A stretch of 64,000 bases of DNA from CAWBXL01 sp963837365 (GTDB taxonomy: Bacteria > Acidobacteriota > Terriglobia > Terriglobales > Acidobacteriaceae). The notes below the pieces were generated by a model. The model did not search any database. It was not told the origin of the DNA and saw only the letters and a program-made list of their open reading frames with translations. A program made the position numbers and the translations under genes. Where the stretch lies: the NCBI GenBank assembly GCA_963837365.1, contig CAWIMW010000010.1:62001-126000 (forward strand). The letters run 5' to 3'. Shown here piece after piece: positions 43,341 through 52,209 of this stretch (position 1 is its first letter; each line of letters begins with the position of its first letter).

Positions 43341-43664
43341 TTACTGGGTCATGTAAGCCAGGATGTAGCGCATGTCTGCATCCGTGATTGTGGCCCGCAC
43401 CCGCATGTGGCGGACGATGGTAGCCATCATGCGTGGCGGAAATTTGTGCGGCGCAGCGTGACAGCGGCTGCAATTGGCGCGAAACCTCTTCTCGCCTTCC
43501 ACACGTACGGTGTCGGCGTCTTCGCGGTTGCGCTCAGCGGAGGCGCGGTTGCTGGTGATCACGGCTGGATCCGCGGTCGACTTTGAGGTTTTTGGCGGGT
43601 CAGCGGCAAAAACTGCCGAAACCAACGCCAGGGTGCCGAACAAAATTGCGATTCGGATCTTCAT
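43341..43664 (-). CDS. small exported c-type cytochrome
   Basis: 107 residues with a signal peptide (MKIRIAILFGTLALVSAVFA) and one haem site, CSRCH, with a downstream MMATIVRHMRVRATIT segment that could supply the axial Met. It is a monohaem periplasmic electron carrier. The ATG at 43664 has CAGGAG five bases upstream and overlaps the stop of the preceding outer-membrane protein gene (ATGA), so the genes are translationally coupled. Confidence 0.85.
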   Translation of the reverse strand: MKIRIAILFGTLALVSAVFAADPPKTSKSTADPAVITSNRASAERNREDADTVRVEGEKRFRANCSRCHAAPHKFPPRMMATIVRHMRVRATITDADMRYILAYMTQ

Positions 43665-44752
43665 TTTGCTCCTGTCGGCCCCAGCGGCAGGGCAAAACGA
43701 TAGGCGATTCCCATAGTCCACACGTTCCAATTTCTATTACCCAACCAGCGGCCGTAACTGGCGGTGGCTTTCAGCCCATCTGCCAGGTAGTAGTTCAAAC
43801 CGAAATCGGGCTGGCGCACGTTGCCACGGGGCAATCCGTATTCGCTAAGCGCAGCGGGATCGGTTTCTTCGCCGCTGAAAAACTGCTGCATGCGGGCCAC
43901 AAATTCAGTGCGGCGCATGGCGGTTTGCCAAAACGGCACCTGACTGAAGCGGTAAGCACCTTCTACCCAGTAGCCGCTGCCGTCGTGTGACCGGGCATAC
44001 TCGGAGCGCAGGTTCAGCGGTAGGCGCGTGGGCTGCCACGCAAAATGAAATCCGAATGCGTTGGTGCGTTCTTCCTGAAGTTCTTTTTGGAAAGAACCGC
44101 CAATCTCAATTCGTGGTCCGGGGAAGAAAACTCCGACACGCCCTCCGGCCAGTCGATCTGATTCAAATTTGTTGACTGAGCTGTTGGTGGAAAAATAGGC
44201 CGCATAGTTCAGGTTCGCCTTGGTACTGACAGCGAATCCTCCGCGGAGCATCGCTCCATCGCTCGACCCGGTGCCCAACGGAAAAATCAGTGGCACTTCA
44301 TGGAGGCTACGTATCCAGATGGGATACAACCGCTCGTTATAGATGCCAAATGGTGTCAGGAACCTTCCCGCGGTAACGGTCACGTAGCGGTTTACGATGT
44401 AGTCCGCCTGGAGATAATCAATGTCCTTGCCAACCACGCCCTTGTAAGGCCCCGTGCCATTTTCACGCTGGAACTCTCCTTCAAATGCGGCACGGGCTTC
44501 GACCAGCCAATGATTTCCCAAGGGGACAAGGAGCACCGGAGTGATTTCCGGCGCAAGTTCGGCCTGCCCTCGATCTACATTAGTGAAGTAACCGGCGTTG
44601 CCTGTAAGAATGGGAATGGGCCGTTCATCGTAGGAGGTTTGCGCGAACAGGAAAGATGGTGCCGCGAAGAGTACTGCGGACACCCAGATAGTTGCGGAAA
44701 AGGCTTTGAGCCTTTTGGCGTAGCATCTAACTTCGAACAACAGATACGTCAA
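43661..44752 (-). CDS. outer-membrane porin-like beta-barrel protein
   Basis: 363 residues with an N-terminal export signal around residues 20-38 (WVSAVLFAAPSFLFAQ) and a mature part of alternating amphipathic strands rich in Tyr, Phe and Gly (e.g. YLQADYIVNRYVTVTAGRFL, ANLNYAAYFSTNS). It ends WTMGIAYRFALPLGPTGAK, with a barrel-type strand near the end. It is likely a barrel of 14-18 strands that permits passage of solutes or holds an electron carrier. It is the first gene of the cytochrome/CuA cassette. The true start may be Met near residue 1 or later; no better site is visible. Confidence 0.7.
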   Translation of the reverse strand: MTYLLFEVRCYAKRLKAFSATIWVSAVLFAAPSFLFAQTSYDERPIPILTGNAGYFTNVDRGQAELAPEITPVLLVPLGNHWLVEARAAFEGEFQRENGTGPYKGVVGKDIDYLQADYIVNRYVTVTAGRFLTPFGIYNERLYPIWIRSLHEVPLIFPLGTGSSDGAMLRGGFAVSTKANLNYAAYFSTNSSVNKFESDRLAGGRVGVFFPGPRIEIGGSFQKELQEERTNAFGFHFAWQPTRLPLNLRSEYARSHDGSGYWVEGAYRFSQVPFWQTAMRRTEFVARMQQFFSGEETDPAALSEYGLPRGNVRQPDFGLNYYLADGLKATASYGRWLGNRNWNVWTMGIAYRFALPLGPTGAK

Positions 44753-44932
44753 AACAGAACTCCACCCTCACGTCTCGCCCCTACGCAGGATTGTCGCGTA
44801 CGAAGGTAAATTGTTGAAAGATAACCTTGGTAACGTCGCAGGGTTCTATTTCCGGACAGCCCAGTCCGGCCCTGAGGGCTCACAAATCACACACCTGCGC
44901 GTCTAAGCTACGGCTGGATAAGGAGAAAAGCT

Positions 44933-45784
44933 ATGACATTGCATATTCGGCGGTCACTTATTCTGTCGGCATGCCTTGCCGCTCTGCTGTTCACGGTTCA
45001 AGCCTACGCCGGAGACCATTCCGGCGAGCTGACTGCGGAATTTCACCAAACTTATCCCCTGGCGGCGGATGGACGCGTGTCATTGAGCAATATCAATGGC
45101 CCAGCCCACATCGTGGGGTGGGACCGCAATGAAGTGAAAGTTGACGCCGTTAAGTTCGCGCGCAATAAACAGCGGCTGGATGAAGCGAAAATCGTGGTCG
45201 ATGCCAGCAGCAGCCGGGTCTCCATTAAGACCCAATACCCCGAGAACGACCATAACTGGAATTGGAACAGAGAGGACAACCCAGCCAGCGTGGAATACAC
45301 CCTTACGGTCCCGCGTGGTGCACGCCTGGGCAAGATTGAACTGATCAACGGTGGGCTGGATATTAAAGGCGTCACGGGCGAAATTCAGGCCTCATGTATC
45401 AATGGTTCACTGGTCGCGACCGAGTTGGGTGGGCGCGCAGAACTCTCCACTATCAACGGCCCTCTGAAAGCACAACTGGACAAGTTGAGCAGCTCTCCCA
45501 TGGAATTGTCCTCGGTGAACGGTAGTGTTTCGTTAACGCTGCCCTCAGACGCCCAGGCTGAATTGGAAGCCTCCACCGTGCATGGCGGCATCAGCAATGA
45601 CTTTGGGTTCAATGTGGACCACCATCAGTGGGTGGGACATGATCTCCACGGCAAACTCGGCGATGGACGGACGCATATCAAATTGAATAATGTAAATGGG
45701 GCAATCCAAATTCAGCGTGCCAAGGATGGACATGCCTTGAGCCCGGCAAAAAACCTCAATTCTGAGGACGCCGACAAAATCTAA
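44933..45784 (+). CDS. exported DUF4097-family protein
   Basis: 283 residues with a signal peptide (MTLHIRRSLILSACLAALLF). The mature part consists of beta-helix-like repeats: SLSNINGPAHIVGWDRNEV, then IELINGGLDIKGVTGEI, ASCINGSLVATELGG, STINGPLKAQLDK and VNGSVSLTLP. The repeated I/V-N-G turns are typical of DUF4097 (adhesin-like). AGGAG lies seven bases upstream of ATG. It is divergent from the outer-membrane protein gene. Its role is probably structural or adhesive at the surface. Confidence 0.85.
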   Translation: MTLHIRRSLILSACLAALLFTVQAYAGDHSGELTAEFHQTYPLAADGRVSLSNINGPAHIVGWDRNEVKVDAVKFARNKQRLDEAKIVVDASSSRVSIKTQYPENDHNWNWNREDNPASVEYTLTVPRGARLGKIELINGGLDIKGVTGEIQASCINGSLVATELGGRAELSTINGPLKAQLDKLSSSPMELSSVNGSVSLTLPSDAQAELEASTVHGGISNDFGFNVDHHQWVGHDLHGKLGDGRTHIKLNNVNGAIQIQRAKDGHALSPAKNLNSEDADKI

Positions 45785-45887
45785 ACTGGGTTTCTGATCG
45801 AGGGGCGGACCCGGAGTTCAGCGTTCAAGCGGCCCGCCTCGTACCCCACCGTACTCTTCCCTAATCGTCCCAATTGGCGAACAATAT

Positions 45888-48071
45888 GTGTGTTCCGTGT
45901 CCGCAATCGGCTCACAACCCGTTCACCGCTCGTTGAACCAGGCAATTCCACGCTATTTTGAAATAGCGCTTTACCTGCTGGTGTTGACCGGATTTGTAAC
46001 CCTGGCTTCGACCAAGGGACTGGATACTCCTTCCACCTTGTTTGTAGCGGTGGCACTTCTCCTTCGCGGTTACGTACTCGCCATCAATCGTACGCTGCTG
46101 ATCCCAGAGCCCTGGACCACCGGCCTGACCATCGCCTACGTTGCGTTCTACGTATTCGATTACTTCCTATTATCACAGGAGTTCGTCTCGACAACCGTCC
46201 ACCTGGTTTTGTTTCTGACGGTAATGCGGTTGTTCTCTGCACGCCGTGACCGGGACCATTATTTTCTGGCAGTCATCGCTTTCCTGATGGTGTTGGCATC
46301 GGCAGTTTTGACAGTAGACAGTACTTTCTTGTTTGCGTTCGCGGTTTTCATGCTGTTTGCCATCGCTACTTTCATTTTGCTGGAGATGAAGCGGACCTCC
46401 GCCAATTCCACGACAAGCGCCAGGGAACCTGATATCGGCCAGAGCGACCGGAGGCTGGCGATTTCCTTGGCGGGAGCAGCTCCCGTGATTCTGTTGCTGA
46501 TTTTGCTTACAGGTGCCGCCATCTTCTTTGTTCTACCCCGTCTCTCGACCGGCTACTTGAGCGCATTTTCTTCCCGCGGGGGCCTCTCGACTGGCTTCAG
46601 CGACCACGTCGAGTTGGGCAGCATCGGGGAAATTCAGCAATCCAATGCGGTCGTCATGCACATCGAAATCAGCGGTGACCCGCGCGGCGCCTACACCCAG
46701 AGATGGCGAGGAAATGCGCTAAGTTTGTTTGACGGCAGCAGTTGGTCGAATCCATATCGTCCATTCCCCATGCGCCCAGGGATCAACCAGCAGTTCGATT
46801 TGCGTTCACGCAATGCCAGGTTCACTGCTCCACTCGCGCTTGGAGTCTCGGCACAGATCCACTACCACGTTTTGATGGAGCCGGTGGGGATCAATATCTT
46901 TTTCCTTGCGCCTCAACCGCAAGCATTACAAGGGAAATATCGCGAGATCGCCACCGACCGCGGAGGGGCGGTATTCAATTTGGATGCGGACCATCCTATC
47001 GGCATCTACGATGGCTGGTCGTTGCGGAACACTCCCACCCTGCCTTTCCCAGAAAGGGGTTACAGCGTTGAGGAACTTTCTGATTACTTGCAGCTACCCA
47101 AACTCGATCCGCGAGTTCCTGAGCTGGCCGCGCAGGTAACGGACCCCGCGCTCAGTGATTACGACAAGGCTGCGGCGATTGAAAAATATTTGCAGACAAC
47201 CTTCAGCTACACGCTGCAACTGCCGCCCACCCACCAAGCCGATCCGCTGGCCCATTTTCTTTTCGAGCGTAAGCAGGGTCATTGCGAGTACTTCGCCTCG
47301 GCAATGGCTGTGATGTTGCGCACTCTCAAGATTCCCTCGCGCGTGGTGACCGGCTTCAAAACCAACGAATTCAATGACGTCACCTCGCAGTACGTCATCC
47401 GTGCCAGTGATGCGCACGCCTGGGTCGAGGCTTATTTTCCCGAGCGCGGATGGATAACGTTCGATCCCACCCCTGCTTCCGACGCTTACGCGCACCAGGG
47501 ATGGAGCAGGCTAGCGATGTACACCGACGCCATGGCCTCTTTCTGGCGGGAATGGGTAGTAAATTACGATGTCGCTCACCAGTACACTCTGGGCCGGCAA
47601 ACCGCGCAAACGGGACGGGGATTGATCCATCAAGCCAGCCGTTGGAGCCGGATGCATTATCTGAGCCTTCTGGCGGGTGCTCGTCGCATGGCCCACAAAA
47701 TATCCCTTGCGCCGGGCCAGTGGAGTGTGCGGACATTGCTGATTGTCATCCCGATTCTTCTACTACTGAATCTGGGGCATCTATGGCAGGCCGTTCAAAA
47801 ACTTATGCTTACCCAACATCCGGATCGGTCCCCACAAATGGCAGCCAGCCTTTGGTACGAAAAAATGATTCGGAAAGTAGGGCGAAAGGGATGGAACAAA
47901 TCTGTAACGCAAACCCCTACTGAGTTTGCCGATTCAATTCAAGAAGAGCGGCTGCGGCAGAACGTGCTGGAATTCACCCGCCACTATGAAAGGGCCCGCT
48001 TTGGAGAATCAGCCGAAGATGCGCGGCAACTGCCTGAACTCTATAAAGAAGTTGTCGGTACGCCACGGTAA
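45888..48071 (+). CDS. TgpA-like transglutaminase-domain membrane protein (DUF3488)
   Basis: 727 residues. Several helices in the first 220 residues (DUF3488) are followed by a periplasmic transglutaminase-like domain with the catalytic Cys in KQGHCEYFASAMAVMLR and the His/Asp in DAHAWVEAYFPERGWITFDP, and a last helix near 615 (TLLIVIPILLLLNLGHL). TgpA is a periplasmic enzyme essential in Pseudomonas and often near DUF58/MoxR genes; here DUF58 lies 36 kb away. The start is GTG at 45888. Confidence 0.88.
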   Translation: MCSVSAIGSQPVHRSLNQAIPRYFEIALYLLVLTGFVTLASTKGLDTPSTLFVAVALLLRGYVLAINRTLLIPEPWTTGLTIAYVAFYVFDYFLLSQEFVSTTVHLVLFLTVMRLFSARRDRDHYFLAVIAFLMVLASAVLTVDSTFLFAFAVFMLFAIATFILLEMKRTSANSTTSAREPDIGQSDRRLAISLAGAAPVILLLILLTGAAIFFVLPRLSTGYLSAFSSRGGLSTGFSDHVELGSIGEIQQSNAVVMHIEISGDPRGAYTQRWRGNALSLFDGSSWSNPYRPFPMRPGINQQFDLRSRNARFTAPLALGVSAQIHYHVLMEPVGINIFFLAPQPQALQGKYREIATDRGGAVFNLDADHPIGIYDGWSLRNTPTLPFPERGYSVEELSDYLQLPKLDPRVPELAAQVTDPALSDYDKAAAIEKYLQTTFSYTLQLPPTHQADPLAHFLFERKQGHCEYFASAMAVMLRTLKIPSRVVTGFKTNEFNDVTSQYVIRASDAHAWVEAYFPERGWITFDPTPASDAYAHQGWSRLAMYTDAMASFWREWVVNYDVAHQYTLGRQTAQTGRGLIHQASRWSRMHYLSLLAGARRMAHKISLAPGQWSVRTLLIVIPILLLLNLGHLWQAVQKLMLTQHPDRSPQMAASLWYEKMIRKVGRKGWNKSVTQTPTEFADSIQEERLRQNVLEFTRHYERARFGESAEDARQLPELYKEVVGTPR

Positions 48072-48098
48072 AGATGCCTCATCAAAAACAGATACTAT

Positions 48099-48725
48099 CT
48101 AGAAGCTAAAGACAACGCCTCCGCCGACAAAATAATTGTGCTGACGACTCTTCCCAGTATTGGCGTTTAATTGCGGTACGCCCGAATTGAAGTCGCGGAC
48201 CTCGCCGCGGAGCTTCAGCGTAGAAATGATCCGCACATCAAGTCCGAAGCCCGCCTGAAATACTCCGGTCGTAGTGCCGGTTTTCCCCGGGTTGGTTCCA
48301 CCAAACTCAAGCTGCGAACTCTCGCTGAAATGTCCAAAACCGCCGCCGATACTCACCCATGGTGAAAAGCCGGTGGTCGGAAACAGATTTACGCGCGCTG
48401 CCGGCGTAACGAAGTAAGAACGAAAACTCTTAGGAACAATGTTTTGTCCAAAATTCAACTTTGCAGTTGGTGTGAAGACAAAAGGAACTTCCACGTTGAC
48501 GCTGAGCAATCCAATACTCAGGAAGCGCCGGGCGTAGTTCGCTTCATAAGTAAGGCCGTCGCCGAAATGAATATTGGGATTGGCCGGGTTTGCGCCAAGC
48601 ACCCCCTGGTCGCTAATGAACATGCGACCCATTGAACCTGAAATTTCGTTTCTCTGGGCTGCGGCGTTCCCTGCCAGGAACGCTATCGCGATCAGTACTG
48701 CAGTACCAAACCATTTACGCGCCAT
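48099..48725 (-). CDS. outer-membrane beta-barrel protein
   Basis: 208 residues, signal peptide MARKWFGTAVLIAIAFLAG then NAAAQ. The mature part is a small barrel with Gly/Tyr/Phe alternation (e.g. LSIGLLSVNVEVPFVFTP, SYFVTPAARVNLFP, PWVSIGGGFGHF) and a C-terminal NYFVGGGVVFSF ending in Phe, the usual BamA recognition residue. It resembles the eight-stranded OmpA/OmpW-like barrels. It converges with tgpA-like. Confidence 0.8.
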   Translation of the reverse strand: MARKWFGTAVLIAIAFLAGNAAAQRNEISGSMGRMFISDQGVLGANPANPNIHFGDGLTYEANYARRFLSIGLLSVNVEVPFVFTPTAKLNFGQNIVPKSFRSYFVTPAARVNLFPTTGFSPWVSIGGGFGHFSESSQLEFGGTNPGKTGTTTGVFQAGFGLDVRIISTLKLRGEVRDFNSGVPQLNANTGKSRQHNYFVGGGVVFSF

Positions 48726-48894
48726 CTTTCCTCCAGTGCGAAGGGGCCTTTTACTTGGATGCTGTTAGGTTAGCACGCTTGCCGCTGAGCGGCTCACGCA
48801 AGTGATGCATCATTTGATGCGCCCAGCGTACCGTTAGTAACCCAGGTTGGAAGCAGCTGAGGCACGTGTCTGGAATGTTAGAATTGAGGATTAC

Positions 48895-50385
48895 ATGCCG
48901 AGCAAAACTCCATCTGTGCTGGTCGCCGATGAAGCGGAGCCCAGTCCGCGCACCGCTCAAACCGCCCCAAAAGTCGGGTTTGTAAGCCTGGGATGTCCGA
49001 AAAACCTTGTGGATAGCGAGGTCATGATGGGCATGCTGGCAAACTCGGGCGCAGAGTTGGTGAGACGGGCGGAGGACGCCGACATCATCGTGGTAAATAC
49101 TTGTTCATTCATCGAAAGCGCCCAACAGGAATCGGTAAACACGATCCTGGAGATGGCCCGCCACAAAACCGATGGCAAGGCGCGCAAGCTGGTGGTGGCC
49201 GGGTGTCTGGTTGAACGCTTTCGCAACGACATCCGTAAAAACATCCCGGAAGTAGACGCAGTAGTCGGTACAGGTGAATTGGAAAACATTCTGGCGGCTG
49301 CCGGAATCGCTCCTCAGATCCCTGCGGATTCCCCGTTTCGTATCCTGACTTCTCGGCCTGAAGGGGATGCGCGGGCCGCACAAGGGCGATTCTCACGGGA
49401 ATCCTGGGATGGAACGGTCTCTGATCTGCCCAATTATCTTTACGATGAAGCGACACCTCGCATTCTGGCCACTCCCGGCTACACCGCCTACATCAAGATC
49501 GCCGAGGGCTGTGATCATCCCTGCACCTTCTGCATCATCCCGCAATTACGTGGACAGTTCCGCTCGCGACGTTTTGCATCCGTGGTTGCCGAGGCCGAGC
49601 GCCTGGCACAAACTGGAGTGCGTGAGATCACCTTGATCGGCCAGGACACGACCTGCTATGGCGAGGATTTCGATCTAAAAGATGGCCTGGCGCTCTTGCT
49701 GGAAAAACTTGCCGCCATTGATGGCTTGCGCTGGGTCCGCTTTCTGTACGCATACCCCAACAAGATCACCGGACGTTTGCTGGAAGCCATCGCATCGCAC
49801 GACAATATTTGCTCTTACATGGATGTGCCTTTACAGCATGCCTCGGCCACAGTTTTGAAACGCATGAAGCGCGGCGGAGGGGCTGAGATCTTTCTACGTT
49901 CCGTGGAAAAAATGCGGCGCATGGTTCCGGGCGTGACCCTGCGCACATCGTTCATCGTTGGCTTTCCCGGCGAAACCGAAAAAGAGTTTGAGGAACTTTG
50001 CGAGTTTGTTCGGGAAGCAAAGTTCGACTGGATGGGAGCGTTCAGCTACTCCGATCAGGAGGGTGCTGGCGCATTTGCGTTGGGGAAAAAGCTTTCAGAT
50101 CGAGAAATTGAGCGGCGACGGAAACATCTGATGCAGATTCAGCGTGGGATCAGTCGCAAAAGCAAGAAATCCTTAGTCGGCAAAGAGTTCGATCTGCTTC
50201 TGCAAGGTCCTTCGGAAGAGAGCGATCTCCTGTACGAAGGCCGTACCGAAATGCATGCTCCGGAAATCGATGGCAAAGTGTTCGTAAACGATTTTCCTGA
50301 AGACCGCGAACCCAAAGCCGGCGAATTCTACCGCTGTCAGATCACCGAAGCCCATGACTACGACCTTGTAGCTAGGATTCTCTGA
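48895..50385 (+). CDS. rimO: ribosomal protein S12 methylthiotransferase RimO
   Basis: 496 residues from ATG 48895 (GAGGA five bases upstream); the open frame 16 codons upstream lacks such a site. The UPF0004 domain has VGFVSLGCPKNLVDSEVMMG and NTCSFIESA, the radical SAM motif is CDHPCTFCIIPQLRG, and the TRAM domain is at the end. It methylthiolates a conserved Asp of ribosomal protein S12 using two 4Fe-4S clusters. It leads a run of housekeeping genes in the same direction. Confidence 0.95.
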   Translation: MPSKTPSVLVADEAEPSPRTAQTAPKVGFVSLGCPKNLVDSEVMMGMLANSGAELVRRAEDADIIVVNTCSFIESAQQESVNTILEMARHKTDGKARKLVVAGCLVERFRNDIRKNIPEVDAVVGTGELENILAAAGIAPQIPADSPFRILTSRPEGDARAAQGRFSRESWDGTVSDLPNYLYDEATPRILATPGYTAYIKIAEGCDHPCTFCIIPQLRGQFRSRRFASVVAEAERLAQTGVREITLIGQDTTCYGEDFDLKDGLALLLEKLAAIDGLRWVRFLYAYPNKITGRLLEAIASHDNICSYMDVPLQHASATVLKRMKRGGGAEIFLRSVEKMRRMVPGVTLRTSFIVGFPGETEKEFEELCEFVREAKFDWMGAFSYSDQEGAGAFALGKKLSDREIERRRKHLMQIQRGISRKSKKSLVGKEFDLLLQGPSEESDLLYEGRTEMHAPEIDGKVFVNDFPEDREPKAGEFYRCQITEAHDYDLVARIL

Positions 50386-50394
50386 GCGCCCTCT

Positions 50395-50607
50395 ATGCCT
50401 CGCAAACGCACCCTCAAACTGAAGTGTCCGACTTGCCAGAAACCTGTCTCTAAAGAAAATCTTGATTTTCCCTTTTGCTGCGATCGCTGTAGGCTGATCG
50501 ACCTCGGGAAATGGGCCAGTGGGGCTTATGTGATTTCGTCTCCGGTGACTGACATTAGTGACGAAGTTGACTTGAGAAAACCTATCGATTCGGACAAGAA
50601 AATATGA
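50395..50607 (+). CDS. yacG: zinc-binding protein YacG
   Basis: 70 residues with C-x2-C (CPTCQKPV) and C-x3-C (FCCDRCRLIDLGKWASG) zinc ligands. This is the DUF329/YacG fold, a small zinc-finger protein that inhibits DNA gyrase in E. coli. The length and motif are typical. It overlaps pgpA by four bases (ATGA). Confidence 0.9.
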   Translation: MPRKRTLKLKCPTCQKPVSKENLDFPFCCDRCRLIDLGKWASGAYVISSPVTDISDEVDLRKPIDSDKKI

Positions 50608-51104
50608 CGAATGCGGAAGGCCACGGTAAAGCTCCTCTGTGGGCATCACTCACTGCAACCTTCTTTGGGATGGGCCACCTCCGACCTGGCCCAGGCACCT
50701 GGGGATCAGCCGCTACGGTCTTATGCTGGTGGGCAATTGCGCTTTGGATCAAGCCGGATACCCAGGCGATAGTCGTAGCCTTGATTGTCACATTCGTCGT
50801 TCTGATCGGCATTCCGGCCGCCACACAAGTCTCCCGGGCTTACGCAGCTAAAGACCCCCAATTTGTCGTAATTGACGAGGTAGCCGGACAGCTCATAGCC
50901 CTGATCGCGGTTCCGGTCACGTGGAAATCTCTGCTGGCGGGCTTTATACTTTTTCGTGGGTTTGACATCGTCAAGCCGCCGCCGGTCCGCCAGTTAGAGC
51001 GTCTCCCCGAAGGGGCCGGCATTGTGCTCGATGATGTAGGCGCTGGTCTTTATGCACTGGCCGTCATGCAACTTTTACTGCATTTCGGCCTTCTACCACG
51101 ATAG
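50604..51104 (+). CDS. pgpA: phosphatidylglycerophosphatase A
   Basis: 166 residues with several membrane segments. The PgpA motifs are GHLRPGPGTWGS, VVIDEVAGQLIAL, RGFDIVKPPP and GIVLDDVGAGLYAL; the acidic residues bind the metal. It removes the phosphate from phosphatidylglycerophosphate to make phosphatidylglycerol. It fits with plsY and gpsA three genes downstream, which form the glycerophospholipid entry steps. The start is coupled to yacG. Confidence 0.93.
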   Translation: MTNAEGHGKAPLWASLTATFFGMGHLRPGPGTWGSAATVLCWWAIALWIKPDTQAIVVALIVTFVVLIGIPAATQVSRAYAAKDPQFVVIDEVAGQLIALIAVPVTWKSLLAGFILFRGFDIVKPPPVRQLERLPEGAGIVLDDVGAGLYALAVMQLLLHFGLLPR

Positions 51105-51117
51105 CGAGAATTCGTTC

Positions 51118-52176
51118 ATGGGAATGTCTGACCGCCTTCAAGGCAAAAAGAACGTGGACGGGGACCCTCGCATTGAGGCAGTCCACCCACCTGCGGCTCT
51201 GCCCGGCGGCGAGATCCGCATCACCGGCCACGCCTTGCGCCCCGTTGAACTGCGCCGGCCCAGTGTGAAGTTTGGGGAAATTGAAGGCGCTGTAATCATC
51301 AGCGCCGATGATTTTCTGGTTGCACGTGTACCCTCGGGGGCGGCCTCGGGCCCGATTGTGGTTTCTACCAACGGACATTCCAGCAACTCTCAGCAATTCC
51401 AGGTTGCCGGCCTCATCGCCGAGAACCTTCATCCCGTGACCAATCCCGCACTGGATGCCGAAGGCAATATCTACGCAACCTTCTCCGGCACGCGTGGACA
51501 AAAAGTTCCAGTCTCGATTTTCAAAATTGACACCAGCTATGAGACCCATCCTTTCATGGCTGAGATCATGAATCCCACGGCCATCGCCTTTGACCGCGCC
51601 GGACAGATGTATGTTTCTTCGCGTCATGATGAAAAGGTCTATCGTGTGGCGCAAAATGGAACCATATCCACTCATGCCGAGGGGATGGGCGTGGCGACAG
51701 GGATCGCCTTCGACAAGAGCGAAAATCTCTACGTTGGCGACCGCAACGGAACCATTTTCAAGGTGGCTCCCGACCGCCAGATCTTTGTGTTCGCAACCCT
51801 CGAGCCCAGCGTTTCCGCATACCACATGGCCTTCGGGCCCAGCGGCGACCTGTTCGTGACCGGGCCGACCACATCCAGTTTCGATGCGGTTTACAAAATT
51901 GATGGCCACGGCTCGGTTTCGACCTTTTATCGTGGATTGGGTCGGCCGCAAGGCTTGGCGTTCGATGTTGACGGCAATCTCTACCTTGCTGCATCACTGT
52001 CGGGTAAGCGTGGGATCGTAAAGATCACTCCTGACGCCGGGGCTTCACTCGAAGTGGCTGGCAGTGGCCTTGTCGGCCTGGCATTTGCTCCTGGCCGATC
52101 GGTAGTTTTAGCTACAACCAACGCCATTCACCGCCTGTCCTGGAACATCCAAGGGCTGCCATTGCTGCCCGAGTAA
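51118..52176 (+). CDS. TIG-domain and NHL-type beta-propeller protein
   Basis: About 353 residues. An Ig-like/TIG domain is near residues 18-100 (HPPAALPGGEIRITGHALRP, then SGPIVVSTNGHSSNSQQFQV). It is followed by NHL/SMP-30-like repeats: PTAIAFDRAGQMYVSSRHDE, ATGIAFDKSENLYVGDR, AFGPSGDLFVTGP and PQGLAFDVDGNLYLAASL. No signal peptide is obvious, which makes a periplasmic location uncertain. Function unknown, possibly ligand binding or a lactonase-like enzyme. It begins 14 bases after pgpA and precedes cinA. Confidence 0.8.
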   Translation: MGMSDRLQGKKNVDGDPRIEAVHPPAALPGGEIRITGHALRPVELRRPSVKFGEIEGAVIISADDFLVARVPSGAASGPIVVSTNGHSSNSQQFQVAGLIAENLHPVTNPALDAEGNIYATFSGTRGQKVPVSIFKIDTSYETHPFMAEIMNPTAIAFDRAGQMYVSSRHDEKVYRVAQNGTISTHAEGMGVATGIAFDKSENLYVGDRNGTIFKVAPDRQIFVFATLEPSVSAYHMAFGPSGDLFVTGPTTSSFDAVYKIDGHGSVSTFYRGLGRPQGLAFDVDGNLYLAASLSGKRGIVKITPDAGASLEVAGSGLVGLAFAPGRSVVLATTNAIHRLSWNIQGLPLLPE

Positions 52177-52209
52177 CGTCCCGAACTCAACATCGTTTAC
52201 ACTTCCCTT

